Below are positions 34,275 through 49,112 of a stretch of 64,000 nt of DNA, in pieces (the stretch's first letter is position 1; each line of letters opens with the position of its first letter). The stretch is taken from assembly GCA_902621855.1 (NCBI GenBank), contig CACNNQ010000002.1:62001-126000 (forward strand), read 5' to 3'. The stretch comes from an uncultured Alphaproteobacteria bacterium (GTDB taxonomy: Bacteria > Pseudomonadota > Alphaproteobacteria > HIMB59 > GCA-002718135). Below the pieces are notes generated by a model that was given only the letters and a program-made list of their open reading frames with translations, searched no databases and was not told the DNA's origin. Position numbers and translations under genes: made by a program.

Positions 34275-35635
34275 ATCGATACCTGTTTTAATAATATTTT
34301 TGCAAACTTATTTATTTTTGTCGAATTAGAACATTTAATTAAAATAATGTCATTATTATGCACTTTCTCTTTTAAAAATTGCATAATTTTATTTGTATTT
34401 TTAAAATGGATAAATTCATTATTTGGATTTAAATTTTTTACAGATAATTCAAAGAATTCGCCACATAAAATTACAAATTTAAAAATAGTGGTATCTAATT
34501 GTTGTAGTAATTTATAATGAATTTTATAAGAATTATTTCCTAATTCATTCATTGTCCCTAGAATTATTATTTTTTTATTATTTTTTACTTTGATATTTTC
34601 TAAGTTTTTTATGCTTTGCAACATTGTATCAGGATTAGCATTATAAGATTCATCAATAATATTTATTTTTTTTTTATTTAAAAAAATTTTATGAACTAAT
34701 CCCCTACCTTCCACTGGTTTTAAAAACTTGAAACGACTTAGAACTGATTTAATGTTCAGAGAATTTTCATTATAAAATGCAAGACAAAATAATAAGTTAT
34801 TTAATCTATGCATCACTATTGCATCAGTAACAATGTTAATCTTTTTTTTATTAATTGATAAAGTTACTTTATGCAATTTTTTATAGGGAGATATTTTTTT
34901 AATAAAATATTTTTTTGAAGAATTATCAATACGAATTATTTTAAGATTTTTTTCTTTTTTTGCTTTTGTGATTAAAATATTTTCAGATTTAGAAGAAACA
35001 CTGAGATATAGCTTTTTCCTATTATTATTATATTTAGAAATAAATATATCAGCTTTTTCTCTGGCAATATTATTTTTAGTATGGAAATTTTCAAGATGCG
35101 TAGATTGTATATTTGTAATAAATACCTCTGATGGTCTAACTAAATTACTAAGTAATTTTATCTCACCAAAATTGTTTGTTCCAATCTCAAAAATTGCAAA
35201 GTTCGACTTTAAGTTTAAATTTAGTAAAGATATTAATACACCTAACTGATTATTATAACTTTTCTTTGAATAAGAAATAGAATGATCTTTTTTTAAAAAA
35301 AATGCTAAAGTTTCTTTTAAAGTTGTTTTACCTGCACTGCCAGTAATACCTATTACTTTACCTTGATATAAATCTCGTTTTCTTTTTGCTATTTCTGAAA
35401 GATATTTATAAATATTATTTACATATATAATTTTATTATTCTCTTTAAAATTTTTCTTATCAGTTATACAAAATCTTGCACCTCGATTTATTGCTTCACT
35501 TATAAATTTGTTTCCATGAAATCTTTTACCTTTTAGGGCAAGGAATATATCGCCTTTTTTAATATCTTTACTTGAAATTTGAATTTTATCTTTTTTAGAT
35601 ATTATGTATTTGTCTAATTTATTTAATTCGATCAT
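34271..35635 (-). CDS. murF: UDP-MurNAc-tripeptide--D-Ala-D-Ala ligase
   Basis: VIGITGSAGKTTLKETLAFFL, IIDESYNANPDTM. Confidence 0.95.
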   Translation of the reverse strand: MIELNKLDKYIISKKDKIQISSKDIKKGDIFLALKGKRFHGNKFISEAINRGARFCITDKKNFKENNKIIYVNNIYKYLSEIAKRKRDLYQGKVIGITGSAGKTTLKETLAFFLKKDHSISYSKKSYNNQLGVLISLLNLNLKSNFAIFEIGTNNFGEIKLLSNLVRPSEVFITNIQSTHLENFHTKNNIAREKADIFISKYNNNRKKLYLSVSSKSENILITKAKKEKNLKIIRIDNSSKKYFIKKISPYKKLHKVTLSINKKKINIVTDAIVMHRLNNLLFCLAFYNENSLNIKSVLSRFKFLKPVEGRGLVHKIFLNKKKINIIDESYNANPDTMLQSIKNLENIKVKNNKKIIILGTMNELGNNSYKIHYKLLQQLDTTIFKFVILCGEFFELSVKNLNPNNEFIHFKNTNKIMQFLKEKVHNNDIILIKCSNSTKINKFAKILLKQVSI

Positions 35636-37053
35636 TAATTTAATAATTGTTTAACCACTGTAAAATCATCAAACTTAATTGTTTTATTTTTTAAAATTTG
35701 AAATTTTTCGTGCCCTTTACCCGCTACTATTAAAATTTCATTCATTTTTAATTCTTTAATAGCGACTTTAATTGCTTTTCTTCTATCAGATATTTCAATA
35801 GCTCTGGGACAATGCTTTAAAATATTTTTTCTTATTTTAGATGGATTTTCATTTCTTGGATTATCATCCGTTATATAAATTTTACCAGCATATTTATTTG
35901 CATTTAATGCCATGGGTTTTCGCTTACTTTTATCTCTATCACCACCACAACCAAATAAAATTGATGGTTTCATTTTTTTGATTTTATAAGCAAGTAGAAT
36001 TTTTTTCAAAGCATCTGGTGTATGTGCATAATCAATAATAATTTTTGATTTTTTTTTCTTATACTCAATTGTTTGCAAACGACCTGATGGATTTGTAACT
36101 TTTGATAATACTCTTATAATTTTACTTTGACTAATATTAAGTGCTAAGCAACAAGTAATCGCACATTCTAAATTTTCTAATTCTATATTTGTTTTAAGTT
36201 TTAGATTTTCTAGTTTATATTTTGTATTTTTAATATTCAAATATACAAAATCATTGATTTTTATTAATTTTATACTTTTATTTCCGAAATATTTAAATTT
36301 GATATTTTTATTTATCAATTTTTTTTTTAATTCTGGTAATATTTTTAATCTTGAATTAATTACAGCACATCCACTATTTTCTAAATGATTAGTGAAAAGT
36401 TTAATTTTAGATTTTTTATAATTTGAGAATGTTTTATGATAATCAAGATGATCTTTGGTAATATTTGTAATAGCTGCAATATTTATTGGATAATTTCTTA
36501 ACCTGTTTTGTTCTAGAGCGTGACTTGAAGCTTCAAAAATAAAAATATTTTTTTCTTTTTTATTCGAAGATCCATATCTAAATAATTCTTCATAGGCAGG
36601 TGTTGTTAAATTTATATCATTTATTTTTTTTCCGTTTACAAAATGTCCTAAAGTACCAACTATTGTATTATTATATTTTAGTGAATTAAGAATTTTTGAA
36701 ATATACCAAACAACTGATGTCTTTCCATTGGTACCTGTAACTGCTAGTGTTTTAAAAGGAAGATTGCTATGAAGCTTAGTTAATAAAGAGCAGGTCTCAA
36801 AATTAATATTAGATACAACAAATTGAGGAATTTGTAAGTTTTTTATATATTTATTTGAAATTATAGCAGGAGTTTTATTCTTAAGTACTTCATCTAAATA
36901 AATCTTTTTTACCTTTGTATTTTTGTCATAAACAAACAACGTTTTGTTATTAGTAAATTTTGAGTTAGAGGTAATTGCAGAGAAATATTTATTTTTATTA
37001 AAGTTGTACGTTTTATTTATTCTTATAACTTTTGATAAATTAGACAGTAGCAT
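35635..37053 (-). CDS. murE: UDP-MurNAc-L-Ala-D-Glu--meso-DAP ligase
   Basis: AVTGTNGKTSVVWYISKIL, VIIDYAHTPDALKK-like motif, TDDNPRNENP (meso-DAP motif). Confidence 0.96.
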   Translation of the reverse strand: MLLSNLSKVIRINKTYNFNKNKYFSAITSNSKFTNNKTLFVYDKNTKVKKIYLDEVLKNKTPAIISNKYIKNLQIPQFVVSNINFETCSLLTKLHSNLPFKTLAVTGTNGKTSVVWYISKILNSLKYNNTIVGTLGHFVNGKKINDINLTTPAYEELFRYGSSNKKEKNIFIFEASSHALEQNRLRNYPINIAAITNITKDHLDYHKTFSNYKKSKIKLFTNHLENSGCAVINSRLKILPELKKKLINKNIKFKYFGNKSIKLIKINDFVYLNIKNTKYKLENLKLKTNIELENLECAITCCLALNISQSKIIRVLSKVTNPSGRLQTIEYKKKKSKIIIDYAHTPDALKKILLAYKIKKMKPSILFGCGGDRDKSKRKPMALNANKYAGKIYITDDNPRNENPSKIRKNILKHCPRAIEISDRRKAIKVAIKELKMNEILIVAGKGHEKFQILKNKTIKFDDFTVVKQLLN

Positions 37054-38689
37054 TTAATTTTCTATATAAAAAATTTGTGTCTACTTTTAGAAGATCATCA
37101 TTTTTATCTTTTGAAATATTAAAGAGGCTTATAATATTAATAATAATATCTTTTACCAAGGGTGCATTTACTCTTGCTCCAGTCATTCTTTGTTTAGTGC
37201 CTGTTTCCTTTTTTGGATACTCAATAGCAGTGTAAACTACATATTTTGGATTATTTGTTGGGAATATCCCAATAAAGGACGTTAAGTTTCTATCCTTATA
37301 ATATCCACCATTTGGATTTAATAATTCTGATGTTCCCGTTTTACCTCCTACAGAATAACCATCTACTTTTACTCTGGGACCAGTGTATTCGGTTTTGAGA
37401 ACAACAGAATTTAATAAATTTATAAAGAATTTAGATGATTCTTTTTTATTAAAAATTTGTTTTTGTCCAAATTGTTTGTTTAATTGAAGTGTAGGAAAAA
37501 CCTCATTACCATTATTCGCTAATGAAGCATAAGCTTTTACTAAATGAAGGGGAGTAATTGCAAATCCATGACCAAATCCTATAGTTGCTGTTTCTAACTT
37601 ACCCCAATTATTTTTGTTTCCTAAAGGTGCTGAACTTTCTTTATTTTCTATATTTATTTTTTTGTTGAAACCTATTTTTTCAAAAAAATCTTTTTGATTT
37701 TTTTTTCCAATCAGAGTAGCAATCTGAGCAGTTCCAATATTTGATGACTCAACAATTATTTTTTCAACATTATAAATACCATTATCTTTGTATTTATCAT
37801 GATCACTAATATTTAAATATTTTTTTGTAACATCAAAAGTCATTTGAGGATCTAAAATATCTAAATCAAATCCAATAGTTGCTGTGATTGGTTTAAAAGT
37901 TGATCCCATTTCATAATTAGACTGGAAAACTCTATTCATTAAATTATTGTTATTATATGTGGATTTGTCCTCAGGATTATAATCAGGGAAGCTTACTGAT
38001 GATAAGATTTGACCGGTAGGAATTTCCATAACTATAGCTAAACCGGATTCAGCATTGTAGGTATTGATTGTTTTTAATAGATTTTCTCTAATTAATTGCT
38101 GTAAATTGGTATCAATACTAATAATTATATCTTGAGATTTTGAAAGATCATTTTCAAAATACCTCTCAATTCCACTCTGTCCAATTTGATCAATATCTAC
38201 ATATCCAAGAATATGTGACAACGCATTCTTATAAGGATATATTCTTTTAAATTCCTTATGAGATTTGATATTTATTTCACCAAGATTAATTATTTCTTGA
38301 TATTCAATTGGAGATATATTTCTTTTTATCCAAACAAATTTACTTGTTGATAATAATTTTTTTTCTATTGTTTTTATATCTAAATCAAGAATTAATTCCA
38401 ATTTATTGGCAAGTTCTTTTTTATTTTTTATCTTATTAGGATTAATTGATAAAGAGATACTTTCAATTGAGGTAGCAATTATATTTCCATTTCTATCGTA
38501 AATATTTCCTCTAATATCTTGTTTTGTAAAATTAATTAATTCATCATTCAAATCTGGAAAGAGCATTATTGAAGAGATTCTGTAAATAGAAATCAAATAG
38601 ACAAAGATAAATATTGTAATAGAAAAGAATACTCTTCTGTGAAGTAATTTTAATGAGTCACTATCAAATAACTTAAATTTTTCTAACAT
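37040..38689 (-). CDS. ftsI: Penicillin-binding protein 3 (FtsI)
   Basis: RGNIYDRNGNIIATS, EMGSTFKPIT, KTGTSE motif. Confidence 0.95.
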   Translation of the reverse strand: MLEKFKLFDSDSLKLLHRRVFFSITIFIFVYLISIYRISSIMLFPDLNDELINFTKQDIRGNIYDRNGNIIATSIESISLSINPNKIKNKKELANKLELILDLDIKTIEKKLLSTSKFVWIKRNISPIEYQEIINLGEINIKSHKEFKRIYPYKNALSHILGYVDIDQIGQSGIERYFENDLSKSQDIIISIDTNLQQLIRENLLKTINTYNAESGLAIVMEIPTGQILSSVSFPDYNPEDKSTYNNNNLMNRVFQSNYEMGSTFKPITATIGFDLDILDPQMTFDVTKKYLNISDHDKYKDNGIYNVEKIIVESSNIGTAQIATLIGKKNQKDFFEKIGFNKKINIENKESSAPLGNKNNWGKLETATIGFGHGFAITPLHLVKAYASLANNGNEVFPTLQLNKQFGQKQIFNKKESSKFFINLLNSVVLKTEYTGPRVKVDGYSVGGKTGTSELLNPNGGYYKDRNLTSFIGIFPTNNPKYVVYTAIEYPKKETGTKQRMTGARVNAPLVKDIIINIISLFNISKDKNDDLLKVDTNFLYRKLNATV

Positions 38690-38692
38690 TTG

Positions 38693-39007
38693 TTAATTAT
38701 TTGAACTTACTAGTTTAATATTATTGTCTTGTTTTGAAAGATTGTCAATTTTTACTATTTTAGGAGTATTATAATTTACAGAATCAAAAAAATATAATTT
38801 GTACATTTTTTTTAGATATGAACTATTTTGATGAACAACTAATTCAATTTTGTTAACTTTTATATTTTCTGAAATTTCAGAAATTTTAGTTTTAAGTCTG
38901 GAATTATCTTTTTCTATATCTCTTGTATTATTTGCAATATAAATCATAAAAAAAACTAACAACAAATTAAAAGTAAAAAGTAAGATAATAGATTTAGTAT
39001 ATCTCAT
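38693..39007 (-). CDS. ftsL: Cell division protein FtsL-like
   Basis: Small TM plus coiled-coil protein between ftsI and rsmH; identified by position. Confidence 0.7.
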   Translation of the reverse strand: MRYTKSIILLFTFNLLLVFFMIYIANNTRDIEKDNSRLKTKISEISENIKVNKIELVVHQNSSYLKKMYKLYFFDSVNYNTPKIVKIDNLSKQDNNIKLVSSNN

Positions 39008-39009
39008 AT

Positions 39010-39951
39010 CTAATCAATTTTCTGAGCTACCCGAAGTTTTGCTGATCTAGATCTGGGATTATTCATAATCTCAGAAGCTGACGGCAATATAGGTTTTTTG
39101 GTGATTATTTTGAGTTGAGTTGCCAGTTTATCAGGTAACTCCGGGTAGTGGCGGGAGGAACGCCATCGTTTACCACTATTGTGGTTAAAAAAATCTTTCA
39201 CAATTCTATCTTCTAGACTTTGGAAAGAAACTACTAAAATTAAACCATCTTTATTTAAAATCTTTAAAGTTTTTTCTAAACTCGTCTTTAGTTCATTTAA
39301 CTCATCATTTACATAAATTCTAATTGCCTGAAATGTTTTTGTAGCAGGATGAATCTTGTTTTTTAATTGCTTCTTTTTTGGTAAACATTTTTTGATAATG
39401 TTTGATAATTCTATTGTGTCAGTAATAAATTTTATTTTTCTATTTTTTACTATTTCTTTTGCAATAACTCTTGAATAACGTTCTTCTCCATATTGATAAA
39501 TTATTTCAGCTAAATTTTTTTCTTCGTAATTATTAATTATATTATAAGCATTTTTGTCTGAAACACCCATTCGCATATCAAGTGGGCCATTTTTGTTAAA
39601 TGAAAACCCTCTTTCTGGATTTTCAATTTGGTTTGAACTTGTCCCTAAGTCAAAAAGAATGATATCAAATTTTTTATCTTTGAATTTTGAATTACGAACT
39701 ATATTTTCTATTCTGCTAAATTGATCATTTATTAGTGTAAAATTAGAATATTCTTTTTCTATTTCTACAGAAAAAATTTTTGAGATTGGATCTCTATCTA
39801 TTGCTAATAATTGATTTACGTTTAATTTTTCAAGTATTTTTTTGGAATAACCTCCACCGCCAAATGTAGCGTCTATAACATTTATAGATTTAGTAGTAGG
39901 TAAAAAAGATATTACTTCATTTATCATTACGGGCATATGTAGATTTTTCAT
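39010..39951 (-). CDS. rsmH: 16S rRNA m4C1402 methyltransferase
   Basis: HMPVMINEVISFL, IDATFGGGGYSKKIL, RGFSFNKNGPLDMRM. Confidence 0.97.
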   Translation of the reverse strand: MKNLHMPVMINEVISFLPTTKSINVIDATFGGGGYSKKILEKLNVNQLLAIDRDPISKIFSVEIEKEYSNFTLINDQFSRIENIVRNSKFKDKKFDIILFDLGTSSNQIENPERGFSFNKNGPLDMRMGVSDKNAYNIINNYEEKNLAEIIYQYGEERYSRVIAKEIVKNRKIKFITDTIELSNIIKKCLPKKKQLKNKIHPATKTFQAIRIYVNDELNELKTSLEKTLKILNKDGLILVVSFQSLEDRIVKDFFNHNSGKRWRSSRHYPELPDKLATQLKIITKKPILPSASEIMNNPRSRSAKLRVAQKID

Positions 39952-39952
39952 T

Positions 39953-40414
39953 TTATTTTTGTTGTGTTAACATTAAGCGTAGTGATTTTTTTTCTTGTAT
40001 GAGCCGTTTTCTTGAAGCTTCTATATTTTTTAATCCTCTTTTAGGCTCCCAAATTTGAAAAAAGTGTCCTTGACCAAAAAATGCTGCTTCATCTTTTATT
40101 CCTGAGTATAACTTTAAATCTTCAGGTATTAAAAATCTTCCCTCTTTATCAATATTAGTGGTTACGATTTCAGAAAAAATGGATGTTGAAAAATCATCAT
40201 AATCCTCAGAAAAAAAATCTAAATGATTAATTCTTTTCGCAATTTCTTTTAATCTACCAACTCCACATCCTTCTATGGAAGGTGATTTAATTGATTTGTA
40301 TAAAATAATTTCATTTCTATTGGTTTTAGGTAGTGCGTTTCTAAAATTTGATGGAAGGGAAACCCTCCCTTTTTTATCTATCTTATTAAAAAACTTAGAA
40401 ATAAACAAATCCAT
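39953..40414 (-). CDS. mraZ: Transcriptional regulator MraZ
   Basis: MDLFISKFFNKIDKKGRVSLPSNFRNAL; two AbrB-like repeats; start moved from 40450 to 40414 because the upstream part is occupied by TGGG repeats. Confidence 0.9.
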   Translation of the reverse strand: MDLFISKFFNKIDKKGRVSLPSNFRNALPKTNRNEIILYKSIKSPSIEGCGVGRLKEIAKRINHLDFFSEDYDDFSTSIFSEIVTTNIDKEGRFLIPEDLKLYSGIKDEAAFFGQGHFFQIWEPKRGLKNIEASRKRLIQEKKSLRLMLTQQK

Positions 40415-40420
40415 TAAATA

Positions 40421-40454
40421 TGGGTTATCATGGGAATATATGGGCGTCAATGGG
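40421..40454 (+). promoter_or_regulatory. Candidate MraZ box: four TGGGN repeats at exact 10-bp spacing
   Basis: TGGGTtatcaTGGGAatataTGGGCgtcaaTGGG at 40421, 40431, 40441, 40451. Confidence 0.75.
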
Positions 40455-40498
40455 TATAATAAATTTTATTAAATGTTCTTAAAATGTTCTTAAAAGAA

Positions 40499-40836
40499 AG
40501 ATGGTGCATAAGCCGGGTTCTGTAATTTATAAAATAAATTGATGATCATTAATCTAGAGTAAATGTTGCCATTTACTTCAAGCAGTCTACCCGAACAACT
40601 CAGCTGGAACTGATTGTTATTCCTATTTGACCTTGCTCCAAAAAGGGTTTGCAATGCCATTTTTGTCACCAAAAATGCGGTAAGCTCTTACCTCACCATT
40701 TCACCCTTACCTTACAAAGGCGGTATCTTTTCTGCTGCACTTTCCCTAAGCTTACACTTGCCAGGAGTTACCTGGTTTTTTTTCCAGTGGAGCCCGGACT
40801 TTCCTCTTGATTACTCAAGCGATCATCGCACCATCA
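40499..40836 (-). ncRNA. rnpB: RNase P RNA (type A)
   Basis: Minus strand: GATGATCGCTTGAGTAATCAAGAGGAAAGTCCGGGCTCC ... ACAGAACCCGGCTTATGCACCATC, canonical 5' and 3' P-RNA segments. Confidence 0.96.
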
Positions 40837-40855
40837 AAAAATGTATTAGTTTTTT

Positions 40856-41608
40856 TTATTTTTTCGTCAATAGATAATTTAGAAAATGTTTAAAAATAAA
40901 ATTTGAAGTTTTATAATCTAATTTTCCAGAAACATTTTTTTGAAGATAATGAGCTTGATATACAAATAATAATTTTCTATAAAAAAAATGATTATTTTGT
41001 GCTCTAATTGTATCATATCCAAAATATGCTAATATAAATAATGTTCTTTTTTTAGCAGAAAACATTTTATTTTTTTTGAACCAATTTTTAATTAAATTTA
41101 GATTATTAATTGTAATTTTTTTACTTGGATCAAAAACCAAATTTGATTTGTAAAGTTTTATCCATGGAAATTTAGGCCCAGGATCAATTTTTCTAAAAGG
41201 AGCAATGTCAGAATGTCCTAAAATATTATGACTTTTTATTTTATACTTTTTCTTCAATTTATTTAATAAAAATAGAAGGGAATTTATCATTTTAATTGAA
41301 AATTTATTATTTGTTTCATAGAAACTGTAATCTAATTCAATACCAATTGATGAAGAGTTTATATCGATATGATCATTCCAATATGATAATCCAGCATGCC
41401 AAGCTCTCATTTTCTCATTTACTAAATTAAAAATTTTTCCATTTTGTGATATTAGATAATGTGAGCTAACTTTATTTTTTGAATTACAAAGATACTCAAT
41501 AGCATCATTACATCTTTTAAGAGCAGTATAATGAATAATAATAAAGATTATTTGTTTTGTTTTTCTTTTATTAAAATTTTTAGATTTATATTTGTTTATG
41601 AATTTCAT
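40856..41608 (-). CDS. N-acetylmuramoyl-L-alanine amidase (Amidase_2/AmpD-like)
   Basis: IIIHYTALKRCNDAIEYL, SSHYLISQNGKIFNLVNEKMRAWHAG, ILGHSDIAPFRKIDPGPKFPW. Confidence 0.92.
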   Translation of the reverse strand: MKFINKYKSKNFNKRKTKQIIFIIIHYTALKRCNDAIEYLCNSKNKVSSHYLISQNGKIFNLVNEKMRAWHAGLSYWNDHIDINSSSIGIELDYSFYETNNKFSIKMINSLLFLLNKLKKKYKIKSHNILGHSDIAPFRKIDPGPKFPWIKLYKSNLVFDPSKKITINNLNLIKNWFKKNKMFSAKKRTLFILAYFGYDTIRAQNNHFFYRKLLFVYQAHYLQKNVSGKLDYKTSNFIFKHFLNYLLTKK

Positions 41609-41635
41609 TCAAATTTGTATTAATAAGATATATAT

Positions 41636-42451
41636 ATGTATATTCTTAAAATGTTTAATAATTTATTTATTTATGGATTTTTGTTTATATTTTTAATCAG
41701 CTGCTCAAATACACAAACAAGAGTGGATGCCAATAAAAAAGAAATCAATCTAAGTCCTGATAAAATTTATATAACAGCAATGAATAATTTTAATAACGAA
41801 AAATTTGTTGAATCAAAGGAACAATTTGAGTTGCTGCAAAAACTTTTCCCTTTATCAAATGAAGCTATTCAAGCTGAAATAATGATAGGTTTTTTATTTT
41901 ATGTTCAAATGGATTATAATGAAGCTATTTCTCAATTTAATAAAATTATTCGGAAATATCCATCCCATAAAGACATAGATTATATTTATTATATGATTGG
42001 AATGTGTAATTATGAACAAATAGAAAATCATGAATTAGATGGTGCGTATAATGAATTAGCATTAGAAAGCTTTAATCAGGTTATTTTAAGATTTCCAAAA
42101 AGTGAATATGCTAAAGATAGTAGACAAAAAATAATTTTAGTAAAAACTAATAAAGCTGCTAAACATATGGCAATAGGAAGATATTATTTAAAAGAAAAAA
42201 AATATACTGCTGCTCTTAACCGCTTTAAAGTTGTTATAGAGGATTACTCTGTTACAAAATTTACCCCAGAAGCCTTGCATAGAATGGTTGAGGCATATTA
42301 CGAAATGGGAATGATAGATGAAAGTATAGAGACAGCATCTGTTTTAGGGTATAATTATCCTGATTCATTGTGGTATAGACATAGCTATAACTTAATAAAA
42401 AAAGAAAATAAAAATGGATCAATAGTAAAAAAAATAACAGATTTTTTTTAA
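41636..42451 (+). CDS. bamD: Outer membrane assembly lipoprotein BamD
   Basis: Lipobox LISC-SN; TPR repeats; start may be Met6. Confidence 0.9.
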   Translation: MYILKMFNNLFIYGFLFIFLISCSNTQTRVDANKKEINLSPDKIYITAMNNFNNEKFVESKEQFELLQKLFPLSNEAIQAEIMIGFLFYVQMDYNEAISQFNKIIRKYPSHKDIDYIYYMIGMCNYEQIENHELDGAYNELALESFNQVILRFPKSEYAKDSRQKIILVKTNKAAKHMAIGRYYLKEKKYTAALNRFKVVIEDYSVTKFTPEALHRMVEAYYEMGMIDESIETASVLGYNYPDSLWYRHSYNLIKKENKNGSIVKKITDFF

Positions 42452-46691
<4,240 letters not shown>

Positions 46692-46756
46692 TTTTTTGCT
46701 ATAATATAATTATATTCTCATTTATAAACTATAATAAGTATATCTTTTTTATAAAT

Positions 46757-47542
46757 ATGAAAAATAATTTATATTCAATTTTGTTTATTGTAATTTTTTT
46801 TGCAGCACACAATCTGTATGGTGCTGCATCAGATGAAGTAAAAACTGAGCCTGATGATTTTCAAACCTCTGAACAAGAAGACGAAGTATATGATCCATTA
46901 GAGCCAATAAATAGAGCAATATTTAGTTTTAATAATATTGCTGATAAAATTGTTTTAGAACCTGTAGCAAAAGGATATAAAAGTCTACCTTCACCAATTC
47001 AAAGTGGTGTTAGTAATTTCTTAAGTAACCTTAGAACACCTCTGGTTGTATTTAACCAGTTGCTTCAAGGGCAAGGAAAAAATGCCTTTGAGTCTTCAGG
47101 CAGATTTGTTGTGAATAGTACGTTAGGAATTTTTGGACTTATTGATGTTGCAGATAAAATGGGTATTGAAGAAAAAGAGGAGGACTTTGGACAAACTTTG
47201 GCTACCTGGGGTATTGGCGATGGATTTTATATAGTACTACCTCTATTTGGACCATCTAACTTAAGAGATACAAGTGGTATGATTTTGACTATGATGACTG
47301 ATCCAATAAATGCATATGCCGTAAGTGAAGGTCAGGCATGGATTGTTCCAATGAGAACTGCTGTGAATGCAGTAGATCAAAGATCAAAAATTATAGATGA
47401 AGTTAATGCACTTCGTGATAATTCAGTTGATTACTATGCAGCTGTAAGAAGCTCTTATTATCAAAATAGAAATGCAGCAATAAGTAATGAGGATGATAGT
47501 GAATTAACTCCTTTACCTTTGATTAGCATTGAGTTTGAATAA
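46757..47542 (+). CDS. mlaA: MlaA (VacJ) family outer-membrane lipid asymmetry protein
   Basis: YDPLEPINRAIFSFNNIADKIVLEPVAKGYK; start at MKNNLYSILFIVIFFAAHNLYG (46757) rather than 46676. Confidence 0.9.
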   Translation: MKNNLYSILFIVIFFAAHNLYGAASDEVKTEPDDFQTSEQEDEVYDPLEPINRAIFSFNNIADKIVLEPVAKGYKSLPSPIQSGVSNFLSNLRTPLVVFNQLLQGQGKNAFESSGRFVVNSTLGIFGLIDVADKMGIEEKEEDFGQTLATWGIGDGFYIVLPLFGPSNLRDTSGMILTMMTDPINAYAVSEGQAWIVPMRTAVNAVDQRSKIIDEVNALRDNSVDYYAAVRSSYYQNRNAAISNEDDSELTPLPLISIEFE

Positions 47543-48147
47543 TGAAAATTTTTGGTATAACAATTTTACTTATTCTTTTATTTTCCTCAAATACTTCTTT
47601 TGCTGATGAACCATCCAATTGGCTTAAAAATGAGATAGATAAAATATTAATTGCTTATCAAAATTCTGATCTGCCAAACGAGAATAGATTCTTAATGATT
47701 GAGCAAACGATTAATAATAATTTTGCAGGAACTGGGATAGCAAAATTTGTTGCTGGAGATTCTTGGAAGAGTGCATCAAATGATGTCAAAAAAGAATACA
47801 TTAAAAATTTCAAAAGACATTTAGCATTAAATATTGCTTCAATGATGCAGGGTTATTCTAATCAAAGATATGAATTATCAAAATCTAAGATTGATGAAAA
47901 AAATAAAATTATCTTAATTGAAATGGAGATATTTTCTGACACTGGCTCAGTTGTTATTACATGGAGAGTTAAAGAATCAAAAGGCAGATATTTTGTTATT
48001 GATTTGATTGTTGCTGATATATCATTGGTGGTTACGAAGAGATCAGAGTTTAATTCAATGTTAAAGACCGTTAACAATAAATTATCTGATTTTAATAATA
48101 TTTTATTTGAACAAAATAATGAAAGTTATGCAAAAATAATCGACTAA
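47542..48147 (+). CDS. mlaC: MlaC-like phospholipid-binding protein (Ttg2D)
   Basis: Signal peptide; 'GDSWKSASNDVKKEYIKNFKRHLALNIASMM'; follows mlaA. Confidence 0.85.
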   Translation: MKIFGITILLILLFSSNTSFADEPSNWLKNEIDKILIAYQNSDLPNENRFLMIEQTINNNFAGTGIAKFVAGDSWKSASNDVKKEYIKNFKRHLALNIASMMQGYSNQRYELSKSKIDEKNKIILIEMEIFSDTGSVVITWRVKESKGRYFVIDLIVADISLVVTKRSEFNSMLKTVNNKLSDFNNILFEQNNESYAKIID

Positions 48148-49112
48148 ATTATTTTTTCATTTAAGTTTAACCAATTAATTTCATTTATGCTAAGTTTTAT
48201 GTCTAAATTATTAAGACATGAATTTATTTCTTGTATATTTCTTGGTCCAATTAAAGCAAAGGAAGGAAAATTTAAATTTATTGGCCATGCACCAGCAATA
48301 TTTTGACAAGTAGTATTTAATTTTTTTGCAAGTAATATAGATCTTTTTTTTCTCTCTCTATTATCTTTACTATCAAAACAACTTAAAGGTCCACTAGAGT
48401 GTTCACCTGGTTTTCTCCACGTCTCATATTTAATTATTTGATTTTCTATTTCTTGAACTTTTTTATTAGAGAGAAAATATCCTCTACCTTGACTTGACCA
48501 AGATAAATGAGCTGTTTTGGTTTTTTCAAGATAATCTAAAATTTTGTCATCATTTGATGACACACATCCATCCCAAAGCGGTTTTATCATTTTACAAAGT
48601 GATAAATTGTTGTTTAATATACTGAAACCTAATTTATTATTATTTTTTGCCCATACATTAGCTTCAATAAAACGTTCCAAAGACCAATTTGAAGCCCCAA
48701 ATATTCTAAATTTATTTTGGCTTTTTCTATCGTTGAGAACATCTATGAATTCACCAACTGGAATCTCTTTATTGTCACGGTGCATGATATATATATCAAC
48801 ATTGTTACTTTGTAACCTTTCTAAAGACTCCTCAAGTTGGGAAAATAAACTATCAGGGTTGCAATTTGGTGTATGAGCCCCTTTTGCTATCAGAATAATA
48901 TTTTTAAGAATATTTCTAGATCTTTGCCATTTACCAAGAAGTTTTTCCATTAAACCGTTACCGTAAATATGTGCGTTATCAAAAGCATTACCTCCAACCT
49001 CTATCCAATAATCCCATAGTTTTGATGCCTCATCATAATTTGTTTGATTATCATTACCCATTATTAATTTTGATATATTTTTATCAAGTCCAGCTATCTT
49101 ATTGTACTTCAC
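48144..49112 (-). CDS. Aldo/keto reductase family protein
   Basis: GGNAFDNAHIYGNGLMEKLLGKW, VDIYIMHRDN. Confidence 0.88.
   Translation of the reverse strand: MKYNKIAGLDKNISKLIMGNDNQTNYDEASKLWDYWIEVGGNAFDNAHIYGNGLMEKLLGKWQRSRNILKNIILIAKGAHTPNCNPDSLFSQLEESLERLQSNNVDIYIMHRDNKEIPVGEFIDVLNDRKSQNKFRIFGASNWSLERFIEANVWAKNNNKLGFSILNNNLSLCKMIKPLWDGCVSSNDDKILDYLEKTKTAHLSWSSQGRGYFLSNKKVQEIENQIIKYETWRKPGEHSSGPLSCFDSKDNRERKKRSILLAKKLNTTCQNIAGAWPINLNFPSFALIGPRNIQEINSCLNNLDIKLSINEINWLNLNEKII

Noticed and set aside
14948-40520. ACAGAAC in the rnpB 3' end as another att-like copy
   Set aside because: Only seven bases shared and fully explained by the conserved P-RNA 3' sequence.
40490-40877. ORFs 40490-40672 (-) and 40614-40877 (+)
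   Set aside because: Both lie over the RNase P RNA gene, whose conserved 5' and 3' segments are clear on the minus strand.
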